Positions 34,580 to 46,870 of a stretch of DNA of 64,000 nucleotides are shown here, piece by piece. The position numbers were made by a program, and so were the translations under genes. Where the stretch lies: the NCBI RefSeq assembly GCF_000002235.5, contig NW_022145604.1, forward strand, positions 31,279,857-31,343,856, read 5' to 3'. The notes under the pieces were generated by a model, which made no database searches, was not told the DNA's origin, and worked only from the letters and a program-made list of their open reading frames with translations. Within the stretch, counting starts at the first letter, position 1. The number at the start of each line of letters is the position of its first letter. The DNA is from Strongylocentrotus purpuratus (lineage: Eukaryota; Echinodermata; Echinoidea; Camarodonta; Strongylocentrotidae).

Positions 34580-34732
34580 GGCCAACTAGCACATTGTGTG
34601 AGGAGTACGGATCAGACGAAATGAGATCATCTTCAGTCCTCTTCAGACTGCTTCCTGACTTGTTCTTGATCTGCAGCAGATAGCATGTGGTGGTCGACGG
34701 CAGGAAGGAGAATATACACGACTGTAAACACT
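34580..34732 (+). promoter_or_regulatory. Conserved TRIM leader block, unit C
   Basis: Nearly identical to the unit-B and unit-D blocks. The preceding 'ttcattttcaatttccag' is a good 3' splice-site candidate with AG at 34578-34579. About 340 bp of less conserved sequence separate the block from the start codon. Confidence 0.55.
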
Positions 34733-35070
34733 CTTCCTATTACACTAACTGACTTAAGCATATTATAGCCATAGCCATAAGGCTGCCGATAGGACCGTGG
34801 ACTGAAAACCTTAACAAGAACATCCCCGCCCTATCCCATTGATTTAATCCTGTTTTTTCTGACCATTAACATGATTAAAGACAGTTTATGATAGCTGAAG
34901 AAGTTTAGTCAACCTTAATAAAGCCATTGCCTCCTGGAACTGGTGATATATGTATTAAACCTATGGGGGTGTGCATTATCGCTAGTTAACGGGTTAAATT
35001 TCTCAATTGATGTACTATTGTTGTGTGCATTATGTATCATATCAGTGCATAGTGAGATAGGAGAATCACA

Positions 35071-36933
35071 ATGTCGGAATTTGAACGCAAAGTTTCACGC
35101 AATTTGCAGTGCCCCGTTTGTTTCGAGCTGCTTAGTGACCCGAAGCAGTTATCGTGTACACATACTTTCTGTAAGAAATGCCTTAATGATATTCTTAAAA
35201 GCTCTTCAAAACATTCTCTAACATGTCCCATCTGTCGAAGCGAAACATCTGTAAAGGGTTGCAATGTCTCGAATCTCAATACTAATGTTCCTCTTAAGTA
35301 TCTCATTGATGATGTGAGGAATAGCCAACAAGTCTGTGAAATTTGTGACTCAAAGTCGAGAGCTATACATTTATGTTGTGAGTGTGGTAAGAACATGTGT
35401 AACACATGCCTTGAGAATCACAACAAATGGCCGCCTCATGTCAAGCATAGAGTTGTGAGAATAGAAGACGTCAGAGAGGGAAGGGTGGTCCTCGAAAAAG
35501 AGGTTTACTGCCAGGAACACAAAGCAGATAAACAAAAACACATCTGTACTGATGTGTGTGTCACCTGTAAGAAGTTCATCTGCTTGAGATGTAGGTTGCT
35601 GAGTCATGAGAATCAAGGCCACACAGTTCGGAATACTGAGGAATACAATGCTTCTACCGAGACACATATTGAATCTTTACAATGCCGAGTTGAGACGAAA
35701 GTTACAACCATCAAGAATCACGTGACCTGCATCAAAAATCAGAAGGAGCGTGTCACTAATCACATTGCCGGAAAAAGGGCGAAAATCAATGAGAGTTATA
35801 AAAAATTACTCAAGAAATTAGACGAGAGGAAAGCAGCATTAGACAAGCAGTTGGACGCTCAGGAAGAGAAATTATGTAAAAGATTGGATGAGATGCAAGA
35901 TGTTGATGAGAGTTTGATTACGAGTATTAAGAGTGCGAGTGTGTTAGCGGGTAATAGCATGAAGGCTCCATTAGAAGGTGATATCATTGTTATCCGTGAT
36001 ACACTGTCTGGTGAGCTGAAGAATGTACTAGAAAGGGATGATCCAGAGAAGAAGATTGCTACGGATGTAGCTGATCGTGCAGAGCAACTAACATTCACAC
36101 CCAACACTCAATGTGATCAGTTGAACATTGGTGAAGTCAGGTTCTTGAAACGTGAGTTGGAATGTGTTGTAGAACTCTCTAACAAAGACTGCATGGATGG
36201 CATGGTTGCTACACCCGATGGTAGAATGGCAGTGGCAAACAACACAGGAGGAATCGATATCTTCTCTGCTGATGGTCAGCTGCAGAAGACAGTCCTCAAG
36301 GATGTCAAGATCCGTGAAGTAGGGTACCTGTCTGATGGTCGGTATGTCGTAGAAACTAACAACAATGCCATCACCCTGTACACACAGGAGTATGCGAAGC
36401 TGGATGTAATGTTTGACACACTGAGTGGTGATGAAGGTGGGATGTGTAGTATTACTGTAGACAGTAATGATCTGATCTATGTCGGCTACTGGAAAGCCGG
36501 GATAATCCAGGTGTTCTCACCAGCAGGTGGGAAGGCGATTAGGGAGATACCATGCAATGATTATAATCCTATACTGATCAATAGTTATAATGACGTATTT
36601 ATCATTAAATATGGTTATACAATAGCTATAATTGATAAAGATGGCTATGTAAAACACAAGGTAGAGAAGAAATCAAAGACTTACGCGTGCGCTGCTGTGA
36701 CTCAGAATAATTCAATCCTGATCGCTTGGGTCGATAAGGATAAGATGTTGGTTAGTATCGATGAGTACACCAGCGAGCTCAAACACGTCCAGACTCTCAT
36801 CTCTGATCACAAGATTGAGAAGCCTGAGGAATACTGGTACTATGTCCGCGAGTTCAGATCAGGAGAGATTGCTTTCTGCACGTCAAAAAGACTCTATATA
36901 TTTAAAATAACCATCACACCATGCAGTCCATGA
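35071..36933 (+). CDS. TRIM-C: RING/two B-box/coiled-coil/NHL-like E3 ubiquitin ligase
   Basis: At 620 residues this is the longest intact copy and a good reference for the family here. RING ligands are C14, C17, C29, H31, C34, C37, C52 and C55. The first B-box lies at about 89-126, the second at about 147-184, the coiled coil at about 190-300, and the beta-propeller at about 350-610. The linker between the B-boxes (KHRVVRIEDVREGRVVLEKE) is almost unchanged among all copies, while propeller loops differ. That pattern fits a conserved catalytic/oligomerisation half and a diverging recognition half. The frame is one exon. The start is fixed by the shared 'gagaatcacaATG' context. Function is by family inference. 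Confidence 0.93.
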   Translation: MSEFERKVSRNLQCPVCFELLSDPKQLSCTHTFCKKCLNDILKSSSKHSLTCPICRSETSVKGCNVSNLNTNVPLKYLIDDVRNSQQVCEICDSKSRAIHLCCECGKNMCNTCLENHNKWPPHVKHRVVRIEDVREGRVVLEKEVYCQEHKADKQKHICTDVCVTCKKFICLRCRLLSHENQGHTVRNTEEYNASTETHIESLQCRVETKVTTIKNHVTCIKNQKERVTNHIAGKRAKINESYKKLLKKLDERKAALDKQLDAQEEKLCKRLDEMQDVDESLITSIKSASVLAGNSMKAPLEGDIIVIRDTLSGELKNVLERDDPEKKIATDVADRAEQLTFTPNTQCDQLNIGEVRFLKRELECVVELSNKDCMDGMVATPDGRMAVANNTGGIDIFSADGQLQKTVLKDVKIREVGYLSDGRYVVETNNNAITLYTQEYAKLDVMFDTLSGDEGGMCSITVDSNDLIYVGYWKAGIIQVFSPAGGKAIREIPCNDYNPILINSYNDVFIIKYGYTIAIIDKDGYVKHKVEKKSKTYACAAVTQNNSILIAWVDKDKMLVSIDEYTSELKHVQTLISDHKIEKPEEYWYYVREFRSGEIAFCTSKRLYIFKITITPCSP

Positions 36934-39900
36934 GTGATAACAGTCCCGTTTCAGGCGACTCCACAAATATGCAATGATTTAAAAATGTATCCTAACGTGA
37001 TGATATGACTCTCAATTATCTGAAGGGATTTGTAGGCAAATTCTCCTGAAATACAAAATGACTTTTGATTTAATTTAATGTTAAAGGTATGATTTCAATT
37101 CCTCAGATTCATGTTTGTGTCCAGTTTTCTTTAATTCTTGTTGTTTAACGCAACAGAACGATACGATGATCCCCTCCGATTCACAGATTAGTAGCAAAAA
37201 CTGTTCATTCTATTACATAAGAGTATGTTTGTGTATAGAAAAAGCCTCTGTCGTCTATTAAAATGAAGCAAAGAAACGGTGATGCCCGTCATCTGAATTC
37301 TTATCATGATGTGAAAAAGTATCTTATTGTACTTATTGATAGCCGTCAATATTCTGGTCATAAACACAGAGTAGATTACACATCACGACTTTGTCATTAA
37401 TATGTATTTCATACATATTTCACGTAAATGTATTTATATATCACATGTGTTATATATATTTTTAAAAGCATAATGACGTACATTTAAAGTGTATATAAAC
37501 ACAAGTATTGTATGACATACATATTAGCGTACACACGGATATAATGAAGTAAATACATGATAACAAATATATATTGTCACTTGTATCTTGAAACGTAACC
37601 AAGGTGGGATCATTATACACCATTTACTGATTTAGGATAATGCAATATGTTTGAATGGTTAAATTATAGAATAGTTTTAGAGACACGAAATGATCTGTTC
37701 CATCGATCAGACCAAATCGATGGCAATGTAAAACTGGACCACCGATGGAAATGAATCGAGTCAATTCAAGTAAAACGAGCTGTAACACCAAATTTTTCAC
37801 CTTGTGTATCACGTGAGTTCTCGAAATAAACAGTTTGTGATTTCTGATGTCATAGGGTTTACGGAAATAACCGCGATAAAAATGTTATCTACCATAACAC
37901 AAACTTTCTTTGGTTTTCACCTTCCTGATATTCGTGTCAAACATGATTTTTATATTCCTGGCTCATTTTACTGATTGAGGTGTCATATGAAAGGGCAGAA
38001 AATGAACTTTCTCGAAATGTGATTTTCTCTTCGGAAGTCAGATACCATTCACCAAATGACTTTTTGGTTCTCTTTCTTCAAATTATTTTTAATCACTCAT
38101 GCGTGTAATATGCATCATATGAGTTGCATCAAATGAAAGAAGAGGGTCTAAGCTTTACAAATATGTGTCATTTATTAATTATAATTGTGATTCAGTTACG
38201 ATGAAATATCGATAATTCTCGGATTTTGCTTTTTCTTGGACGCACTGTGTATGCTTGTTTTCTTCTGCTGGAAATGGCACTGTTTAAATCAAAACTGTCT
38301 TATTTAATTATGGCATGCTTATCTCTTCATTTTAATTAAACGTTGTTTATAGAAGCTTACGTTGAACCCAAATACTAGTAGATTTATGGACGTGGATTTG
38401 ATTATTGCTATTGTGTATATACCTCATTATTAGTCCTTTGAGATGATATCATTATATAATATGTTATAGTATGATCAAGAGAAGTGAAGCCGTTGGTATG
38501 GTTTGCTCAAGATTGTTACAACTGAAGTGGCATTTTTAGTAGACATTGATAGGGTCAATATAAAACCTGTCTTCAGTCAAGAGAAAATCAAAGTACTATT
38601 GACTGATTTCCTGGAATAAATGTATTTACTCACATGCTGTGAATCGTCATAATAATCATTACCTATATCTTTACTAATGTTTTAGAATAATATTTTAAAT
38701 CAAGTAAGACAACAAGAACCTAGCCCTTGACAGGTCTTTGGCCTCTGTCAGCTCCTCCACTCTGAATCTAGTTATTCCCTTTTCTTTCTTCATTTTTTCA
38801 CTTATCAGCTTATGTACATGTATAAGTAAATGTATATATTCATGTATATATTGTTCTTAATTTGTATGTTCAATAATATGCTTTTATTATTGTTATCTTT
38901 TTCATGAGTGGAAGTAAAATTGAAACTGGACACTTATTTATGTTTATGACTATGAAGAAATGTTTAATGAAAAAACAGTAATTAGTATTCTAACTGATAA
39001 TAACTATTTGCTTTGGTGGAATGTCACTGTCATGTAAAAAGATGAAGCTATATAATAATTAAGTTGTATGTTTAATATATGTATAGATGGAGATCATTAA
39101 TGATGACACTGTATTACATGTTACTCGGTCGTCTTTAATAGTAAACCTTACACACAATGTGAAATGGAAAGAAAATGTTTCTATACTTTGTTGGTTACAT
39201 GTAAATCTATTTGGGTAGTACCATTCCTGTATAATTATTTAATTCTGCAACTCCAGTTCTTTGAGAAATGACATTTTTATAGTGTTGAGAAAGTATAGGA
39301 TTTATACGTCAATAGTTATGAGACTTTGTGGTAATCCCATAGATAATATTGTTGGCGAAGTTTCAACAGTTCAGGTTCTGTATAATATGTTGATTATTTT
39401 TTTTGGTTAAAGAATCATAATTAAAAGAAGCCAAAAAAGAGTATTCGTGTACATCACCGGGTAATCTCAAACTCCTAAAGCTTACAAAGTGTTTTGAGAA
39501 AATGGAACATAGTTAACCTAAGCTTAACAAAAACGCAATTACTCGGTGTATATATTTCGTTAAGTTCTTTAAGTTTACGTTGAATTCTGGTGAAACGAGT
39601 ACATTGTCTTTTAAAGGAAAACTGAATATACATGTAACATGAATATTTCATTTAAAAACACATTTGTAATAAAATGTGAAAAATCACGCGAAGGATACAT
39701 ATAAACAATATAAAGAAAAACATCAGTATGCATATAATCATATAAGGAAGACGACCAATAATAATTCCTATCAAATTCAAATCAATTATGTTGACACTGT
39801 GAAGGATACTGCCTAGAATCAAATGTTGAAAGTTCAATATGTAAAACATAAGTCTTGATGTATACTGTGAGGTTTTAAATTATCATAATAGAAAAGGCTT

Positions 39901-40470
39901 TGACCAACAGACTACAGCTTGCTGAAGATCACTTGCACTGTCAGAAGTATATTGGACTGCACACAACATTTTGACCCAAACTCTACAGTTATATCTTGTC
40001 ATATTTGGTATTTTAACTGCGTTCTCTTTTAGGAGATATTTGTACGATGATATTTTTTTGACTTGATGTACAAAATACGAGGAAGCTCAGAAAGTATTTA
40101 ACCTTTTTTTTTTTTACCAGAACTCAGTCTTCTCTTTGACATTCTTTTTCGGACAATGTAAATTGTTTCGTAAGAAGAACAATAGAACAAGGATTGTTTA
40201 TGTGAATGATTAGAAACATGTATTACAACTATAACCTAAAATGTTCTGTATGTGTATGAACAAGTTTAAGAAATTGGGATAAATTTATCATAACATGAAA
40301 TATGAGGTAATGTAAAGTATATCATAAACATTGTAGAAACTGTTACCACAACAATAATTTTGTCTTTCTTTCTATAACCTGTGTATATATCAGTCTATAT
40401 TTTGAGGCAAAATAAATCGTTTTATTTGAAAGCTGGTAAATCCCAAGCAAGAATATTGTCACTATTAATG
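36934..40470. other. Shared 3' and noncoding flank of unit C
   Basis: This aligns with 1947-2362 plus 5658-8350 of unit A and 54685-58600 of unit D/E. It has no insertion where unit A carries its 3.3-kb block. No gene seen. Confidence 0.65.
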
Positions 40471-40849
40471 TAAGGATATGGATCAATTATTAAAGTGCTG
40501 CTGCTGTTCAAAAGCTCATCCTAATTCCTTTGAAAGTCTCATTTGTCGCTAAAGTCCGTTTTATAGATGGTAGAATGTACAATAAATAACTGACAGTAAT
40601 TCTGCTAATGGTGGCGAATGATGATGATCTGGGTTTTTTTTGTCCTGCTGTTTTCTGTATATTGTTTTGGTTGTTGTTCGTTTTTTTTTTTTGTTTTTTT
40701 TTAAATTTGATTCTTGAAACAGTAATCAACGATGGGAGCCCTTATACAAAATACAGAAGTAAATACTTATTTTTAGCAATCCACATGCATTGTTCATGGT
40801 CTGTTGTTACGTTATAAAAATCAAATGAATGAATGGAATAGATAGTGAT

Positions 40850-41530
40850 AATGGCAGTGGTGATGTTGATTTTGACTATGTAATAGTGATGTAGAATAAT
40901 TGATTGTCTATAGTTATGCTTTAAACGGAGTCTAATGATGATGATGATGATGATAAGGATTATGACGATAGACACATTGATAGTAATGATGACAGCGATA
41001 CCGCAACAAGGTGTATTTTAATATAATAATGACGTTGATAATGTGATATTGTTGATTGCATAGATAATGATAGTGACGACATGATTGATGGGCATACTGA
41101 TGATGACGATGATGATGAAGATTATGACGATAGAAACATTGATAGTAATGATGACAGCGATACCACGACAAGGTGTATTTTAATATAATAATGACGTTGA
41201 TAATGTGATATTGTTGATTGCATAGAAAATTATAGTGACGACATGATTGATGGGCATACTGATGATGACGATGATGATAATACGATATAAAGATTGAAAA
41301 TGATGATGACAGCGATACCGTGACAAGGTGGTTTTTTTTCTTCAAATGACGACGCAGATGACAAGGTCGGGAATAAAATAGAAGATGATAGTGATGACAT
41401 GGCCGATGGGCGTAATGATTATTCTGATTGTGTTGGTAGTAGTGATGAAGAATGGTGGCAATGATGATGATGATAATGATGATTATGATGATGTTGATGA
41501 AAATATGTTGATGATAATCATGTAATTTAT
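40850..41530. repeat. GAT microsatellite, unit C
   Basis: Imperfect GAT triplets with two to three tandem copies of a roughly 190-bp block. The block carries 'attatgacgatagaaacatt' and 'tttaatataataatgacgtt' words, at about 40950-41130 and 41135-41320. The counterpart is 24540-25345. Confidence 0.85.
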
Positions 41531-42414
41531 GAAGATTATGAAAAAAAATTCAAATCCTCATCAATGTCACAATTAAATAAGTTACACGTCAGACCCGCAT
41601 CTCAGACTTACTTACACGTCATGTTGACATTTTGTTTTAGATGGCGCTCTTTAAAAAAGCTGTTTGGTGCGTTAAGATCTATTTTGGCAAATCAAAGCTA
41701 TTTTGCCCTATACGTAACCCACGGAAATATATCATATCGATTACTCTACTTGAACTTAGATCATCAAAATTATCAACTTAATTGACACTTCTATTTGCAT
41801 TAATTCATTTTCCTGTTCATGATTCCATAATGCCATATTTTTTAATTTTGTTTAGGGGGACGGGGTGGCCTAGGTGGCGGGGCAGGCGGGGGACTGCAAT
41901 GAGTGAACAAAGCACACGAATGGGTCAAGAATATTTTTTAAGGGAGCAACAGAAAAAGAAGGAACATATTTCTCCTTAGGAAGGGCATATACTTTATTGC
42001 TGGGGTAGTACTTTATTTGCTTAGAAGGGCGATTTTTTTTTGGAGGGGCATTTTTGTTGGCCAAAGAGCCATTTATACTCAGCATTTGGCCAACTTGGTT
42101 TTACTTGGTCACAACATGGCGTAGATTATTTTGTCCTGCGATTGCCCAACAAAGCAGTAGTCGCCATATTGTGTCCAAATCGAACTAGGTTGGTCACACT
42201 CTCCTAATCAATGGCTCTTATAGGTCATGTTGTGGGACGCCCTCTCCCACCCCCACACCCTCATCATCTCGGTTTCTCCCTCGCTAACACATAAATAGGT
42301 CATAAAGTTGTTTCCTGCCAAACAGGAGGATGATAAAACATGATCATCAAAGCCACATTTTCTTAGGACACATTATCAGGAAGTGTACAAATGTTTATTT
42401 CCGGCTCCTAACCT
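41531..42414. other. Noncoding segment shared by units B and C
   Basis: It aligns with 25345-25580 and 26210-26930 of unit B, skipping the LINE present there. No gene seen. Confidence 0.6.
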
Positions 42415-42436
42415 TCGACTCGAGCTCGAGTCGAAT
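42415..42436. repeat. Perfect 22-bp palindrome
   Basis: TTCGACTCGAG followed directly by its reverse complement, with no spacer. The aligned place in unit B lacks it. Confidence 0.85.
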
Positions 42437-42464
42437 AAAAATGCACACGTAGACTACGTAGTAT

Positions 42465-43015
42465 TAGAGCGCTCCAGAGCGCTCCAACGAAGTGAGTTAG
42501 AACCCCGTTGTCACTCACTTTGAAAGTGGTCTTAGTTAGACCGCTCCAGAGGAACGGGTCTTGAGGAACGGTTTGCGAGCGTTCACACTCCGAGCAGTTT
42601 TTATGGCTCAAACCGCTCCACGAGTCAAAGTGGTCTTGTTGCTATGGCAGCTCAGGTAGGCGGGTCAATTTTTTCGCGCGCGGAATCCAAACCCTATGTC
42701 ACCTGATGTCCCGTTCGCGACGCGTCCCGTATACATGTATATGTGTAGTGCCTGCCCGATCGCTCATCGCGCGGAACGTCACTTCCGTTCAAAGTACGCT
42801 TTCCGTTCACATTGCACGTTAGAGCGCTCTGGAGCGCTCTTAATAAGACCCGCTCCTCAAGACCACCTCGGAAGGTGGACTTCTGGAGCGGTCCAGAAGT
42901 CCGCTTCCTGGACCACTTTGAGCGTTCTCACTCACCTAAGAACCGCTCCTGAGGAGCGGGTCTTAGTTAGAGCGCTCCAGAGCGCTCCAACGAAGTGAGT
43001 GAGAACGGGGTCTAT
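42465..43015. mobile_element. Foldback MITE cluster with gagcgctc repeats
   Basis: A 0.5-kb element (42501-43014) has ends 'accccgttgtcactcactt' and the complement 'aagtgagtgagaacggggt'. Immediately left of it, 42467-42500 is a partial extra copy of the right end in the same orientation, so two ends meet head to head. Unit B is empty at this site (about 26955). The inner part is GC-rich with 'gagcgctccagagcgctc' words. Confidence 0.65.
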
Positions 43016-43059
43016 GATACCTTTCGACTGGAATGTAGTACACTGTCTCACAGTACTAA

Positions 43060-44380
43060 ATCTAACACCCGAAAAGTGCCCCTTTAAATGTGTAAGAAGT
43101 GCCCCTTGTTAAATAGAAATAGTGCCCCTTTCACTTTATAAAGTGCCCCTATTCATTTATAAAAGTACCTCTTCCCCTTTTCAACTCTGATAAGTGCCCC
43201 CTTTTATTTGGACACGTGCCCCTTTTCATTCGACAAGTTCCCCTTTTCCTTTTCAATGAGTGCCAATTTTCCTTCTCATAAGTGCCCTGTTTTAATCTCT
43301 AGTAAGTGCCCCTTTTAAGGTACGAGAAGTGCCCTTTTTCATATTTGATTAGTGCCCCCTTCACCTCTCATAATTGCCCTATTCAAATATGAGAGGTGCC
43401 TCCTTTACTTTGACAAGTGCCCCTTCTCCTTTGTAATAAGTGCCCCTTCCCCTTTTAATAACCAACCCCATTGTAAAATTCGGATAAGCGCAACTTATTT
43501 TTTACATGTCCCTTTTCCTTTCTAATAAGTGCCCCTTCTTTTCCTAATGATAAGTGCCCCCATTATAAAAGAGCCCATTCCCCTTCTCATAAATGCCCCC
43601 TCTCTGATAAATGACCCTTTTCAGGTACGAGAAGTTTAATACTCCTTTTCACTGTAGATTAGTGCCCCTTTAACCTCCGATAAATGCCCCTTTAATATCT
43701 GATCGGTGCCTATTGTCTTTCAAGTAATGTCCCTTTTCCTTTCTAATAAGTGCCCCTTTTCCTAATGATAAGTGCCCCCATTAAAAAAAGAGCCCCATCC
43801 CCTTCTCTGATAAATGACCCTTTTCAGGTACGAGAAGTAACTCATTTTCACTCTAGATAAGTGCGCCATTAACCTCCGCTAAATGCACCTTTAAAATCTG
43901 ATAAATGACCCTTTTCAGGTACGAGAAGTAACTCATTTTCACTCTAGATAAGTGCGCCTTTAACCTCCGCTAAATACACCTTTAAAATCTGATCGGTGCC
44001 CATTTTCTTTCAACTAATGCAAATTTTCCTTTATTATAAATGGCCCTTTTTTATTCACATAAGTGCCGCTTTTCATATCTGGTCATTGATTCTTTTCAGG
44101 TGCGATAAGTGCCTCTTTTCATCTCTGATAATTTCTCTTTTAACGATGATACGTTCTAATGAGGGACCTATCCCCTTTTCATAAATGCCCTTTTCACCTC
44201 CTAAAAATGACCCAATCAAGTTCTGATGGGGGACCCCTTTTCCGTCGACAAATGCTCATTTCCTATTCTCATGACTGCCTGGTGTAAGAAGTGTCCCATT
44301 TTCACCTCTGATAATGACTATTTGTATTTTGACACATGCTCCTTTTCTTTTCTGATAAGTGTTCCCTTTTTCTCTCATCA
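43060..44380. repeat. GTGCCCC tandem array
   Basis: About 1.3 kb of degenerate units of roughly 25-30 bp, consensus near 'ataagtgccccttttca'. A higher-order repeat is superimposed: one segment starting 'ctgataaatgaccctttt' recurs at 43807 and 43898 (91-bp period), with a related copy at about 43604. It is not found in the other units. ORFs inside it are meaningless. Confidence 0.88.
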
Positions 44381-44579
44381 TTAGACGCGCCCCAAATTTC
44401 AAGCGACTAAGAGCAATAAAATGAGGAATTTGAGAGCGTTTAGATGAACGCTTAGAGTAGAACAATGAAGAATGTAGTGTTTATTTAGGAGTGGTTTAAG
44501 GCCCTTTGATGATGGAGATGATGCTTGGATAACGAAATAGAAGAAAATTCCTTTTATGATTTGGTGAACCTCAGGTCCT

Positions 44580-44860
44580 GTCCCAGTTTCATGGTGAGGA
44601 AAATATAGAACAGAATGAAGCCAATTAAACTCAATAATATTAATTCGTGTCCATCTATAGATCTTCTTATTGTGTTCGTGCAATGATTTCCAAAAATAAT
44701 AATCATAATATGGGTAATTATTAAATTTGTGGAAGCACAAGGTACGGAGTTCATATCCCTCTCCCGGCACTATTGCTCTTTGGCAAGACATTAATCTACA
44801 GTCTCCACTTTCCACTCAGGTGATGTAAATGGGTAAATTCATTGAATGGGGAAACGCGAA
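44580..44860 (+). mobile_element. tRNA-derived SINE
   Basis: A leading part shared with 61460-61600 ('gaacagaatgaagcc', 'aataataatcataat') is followed by a B-box-like 'gttcatatccctctcccggc' and the family body 'ctttggcaagacattaatct'. It then ends near 'gtaaatgggtaa'. Confidence 0.6.
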
Positions 44861-44904
44861 TTTCTTAATATTTTAATTGAAATAGGTGCCATGACTAAAA
44901 AAAA

Positions 44905-45105
44905 AGAATTTTGTCGAATTGGTTTTACTTGGTCAAAGCATGGCTTATATTCTTTCGTTATGTGCTTGCCTAACAAAGCATTATTTGCCATATCGTGCCC
45001 TAATCTAACCGCCAACCGGTTTGGTCAAATTATCCCAATCAATGGCTTCGGCAGGCGGAGTTGTCAGACGCCCTCTCTCCCCGACCAGCTTGGTGAACAA
45101 TTATA
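44905..45105. repeat. Second copy of the 42088-42290 segment
   Basis: Both contain 'tggttttacttggtca', 'tcaatggct' and 'acgccctctc' words in the same order and orientation. The MITE, the GTGCCCC array and the SINE lie between the two copies, so the intervening 2.6 kb sits inside a local direct duplication. Confidence 0.65.
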
Positions 45106-45120
45106 TTTTTTCTTTTTTAA

Positions 45121-45835
45121 GGCCCGGTCACACAGAGGGGACGCATGGGGAACGCCCGGTCAGCGCATTGGAAATTTGCAATTTTGGCCAGTGCGTTGTC
45201 GTGCGCCCAACTTTTGTCGAAGCTACATCGAGCTGACACCAAATGCATAGTGTGTTGCTAGCGCGCTGAGCGCATACAGGGCGCATACAGTGCGCATACA
45301 GACCGTACACAGAGCGCACATGATAACAACTTCCACGAGTGCACAGCGTGTTGCTAGCGCGCTGGACGAATGGTCCACGCATGCAGCGCATTCTCAACAG
45401 AGGTGGTCACACATAGACGACGCACGGCCAGCGCATTGGAAATCGGAAAAGGCCGTGTGCCTAACTTTTGTCATGATTTTGGAAAAGCTAGCGAGCTGAC
45501 ACAAAATGCACAGCGTGTAGCTAGCGCGCTGTGCGTATACAGGGCGTGTGCTCCGCGGATGTCTGGCGCTGGTCTAGCGCGCTCCAGGCATGTCTGGCGT
45601 GCCTTTGGCGTGTACATTCATGCGTCGAGCTCGGCGCACGTTTTTGAGCATGCTCAAAAAAATCCCGACACACACAGCGAATGACGACGAATGCATAGCG
45701 TGGGTCCAGCGCGCTCGACGAACGAGTAACGAGTGATGACGCACGCCTAGCGAACGACAACGCACTGGCCAAAATTGCAAATGTTCCATGCGCCGGCCGT
45801 GCGTCCCCCATGCGTCCCCTCTGTGTGACCGGGCC
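45121..45835. mobile_element. 715-bp TTAA MITE with internal duplication
   Basis: TTAA flanks both ends (45117-45120 and 45836-45839). The terminal inverted repeats are about 90 bp, starting 'ggcccggtcacacagagggg'. Inside, 45402-45535 repeats the left end in direct orientation, including 'aacttttgtc' and 'tagctagcgcgctg'. TTAA duplications are typical of piggyBac and Kolobok elements. The superfamily is not proven. No transposase. Confidence 0.8.
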
Positions 45836-45839
45836 TTAA

Positions 45840-46690
45840 ATCCGAACATTCCCTTAAATTGCTCCCCTTTTGGTCAATTTTATCGCTCTTTATAACAATG
45901 GTAACACTTTTTTCAAATCCGCGAGCTCAACTTTGAGCGTACATTTATCCTCGCTGTACCGATACAAATGATTTTAATTTAAATTATAATGAATAACATT
46001 TATATCTAGGAAACAAAGGTCGAAATGTATTGCGCCGTTACCAAACATGAACATCTGATAAAATATATATTTTGTTTTCTAACATTCACATTTTACCTAG
46101 TTACACGCACAGTACATTAAACATATTTTTACAATGTGTGATGTGGCAGACGTGACAATATCTTTAAATTCAATTTGTTGATCGAAATACACAGACTATA
46201 AAGTTTTTTTCATGTAGCAATCATGCACGAACTTTGCAACTTAAATATTCTGTTTCATGTATATACAACGGTTTAAAGTTGGAAGACGACAAAACTAAAG
46301 TTAAAATTCAGTGTTTAATGAGCAATGCAAATAGACCCCCAGATAACCTGGCAAGGAGACATCTCATATCGCTCCAACATCGCTACAGTATAAACCATGT
46401 CAGGTGATGATAGAGACATAGTGCAATCATTATTTACATAATATTATCAAGAGATACAACATACACTTTGAAGTCGGTGAAATGATTTATGGAAAACAAA
46501 TACGATTGTTCAGATAAGTATAAGGTTTATTAGCTTGGCTATCTACAAACTGAAATAAAATGCCGAACAGATGAAAAATGTTACCACAAGCTGATAAGCC
46601 GTATTTAGGGGGAAATAAGGCGGGTTCTCACATTTGTTTTGCATTAATTTTTGTTGTATGATTGTGCTACGAAAGCATAATCAATTGACT
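45840..46690. other. Noncoding interval, nothing recognised
   Basis: No gene, array or inverted repeat was identified. Confidence 0.4.
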
Positions 46691-46870
46691 GATTGATTGA
46701 TTTTTATTTGATAAGCTTCCAACATACAACAATATACAATTATAACAGATCAGAAATAAGTCAGCTTGAACAGGATAACCCACGAAAGCTCGAGAGCTTA
46801 TTTCCAGTGGGGTCCCTTACAGACATGTATAAAATTAATAACTTAAAATAGTAATATTTACAGACAGACA
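46691..46870 (-). mobile_element. LINE 3' UTR relic
   Basis: The stretch starts with an (attg)n run and 'tttttatttgataagcttcc', which reads as the 3' end of a minus-strand retroposon with a short repeat tail. No coding part remains. A purine-rich GAA-type tract follows at 46930-47010. Confidence 0.35.

Noticed and set aside
45121-45835. Arg/His-rich frames across 44846-45849
   Set aside because: These fall inside a GC-rich MITE with inverted ends. They overlap on both strands and resemble no protein family.
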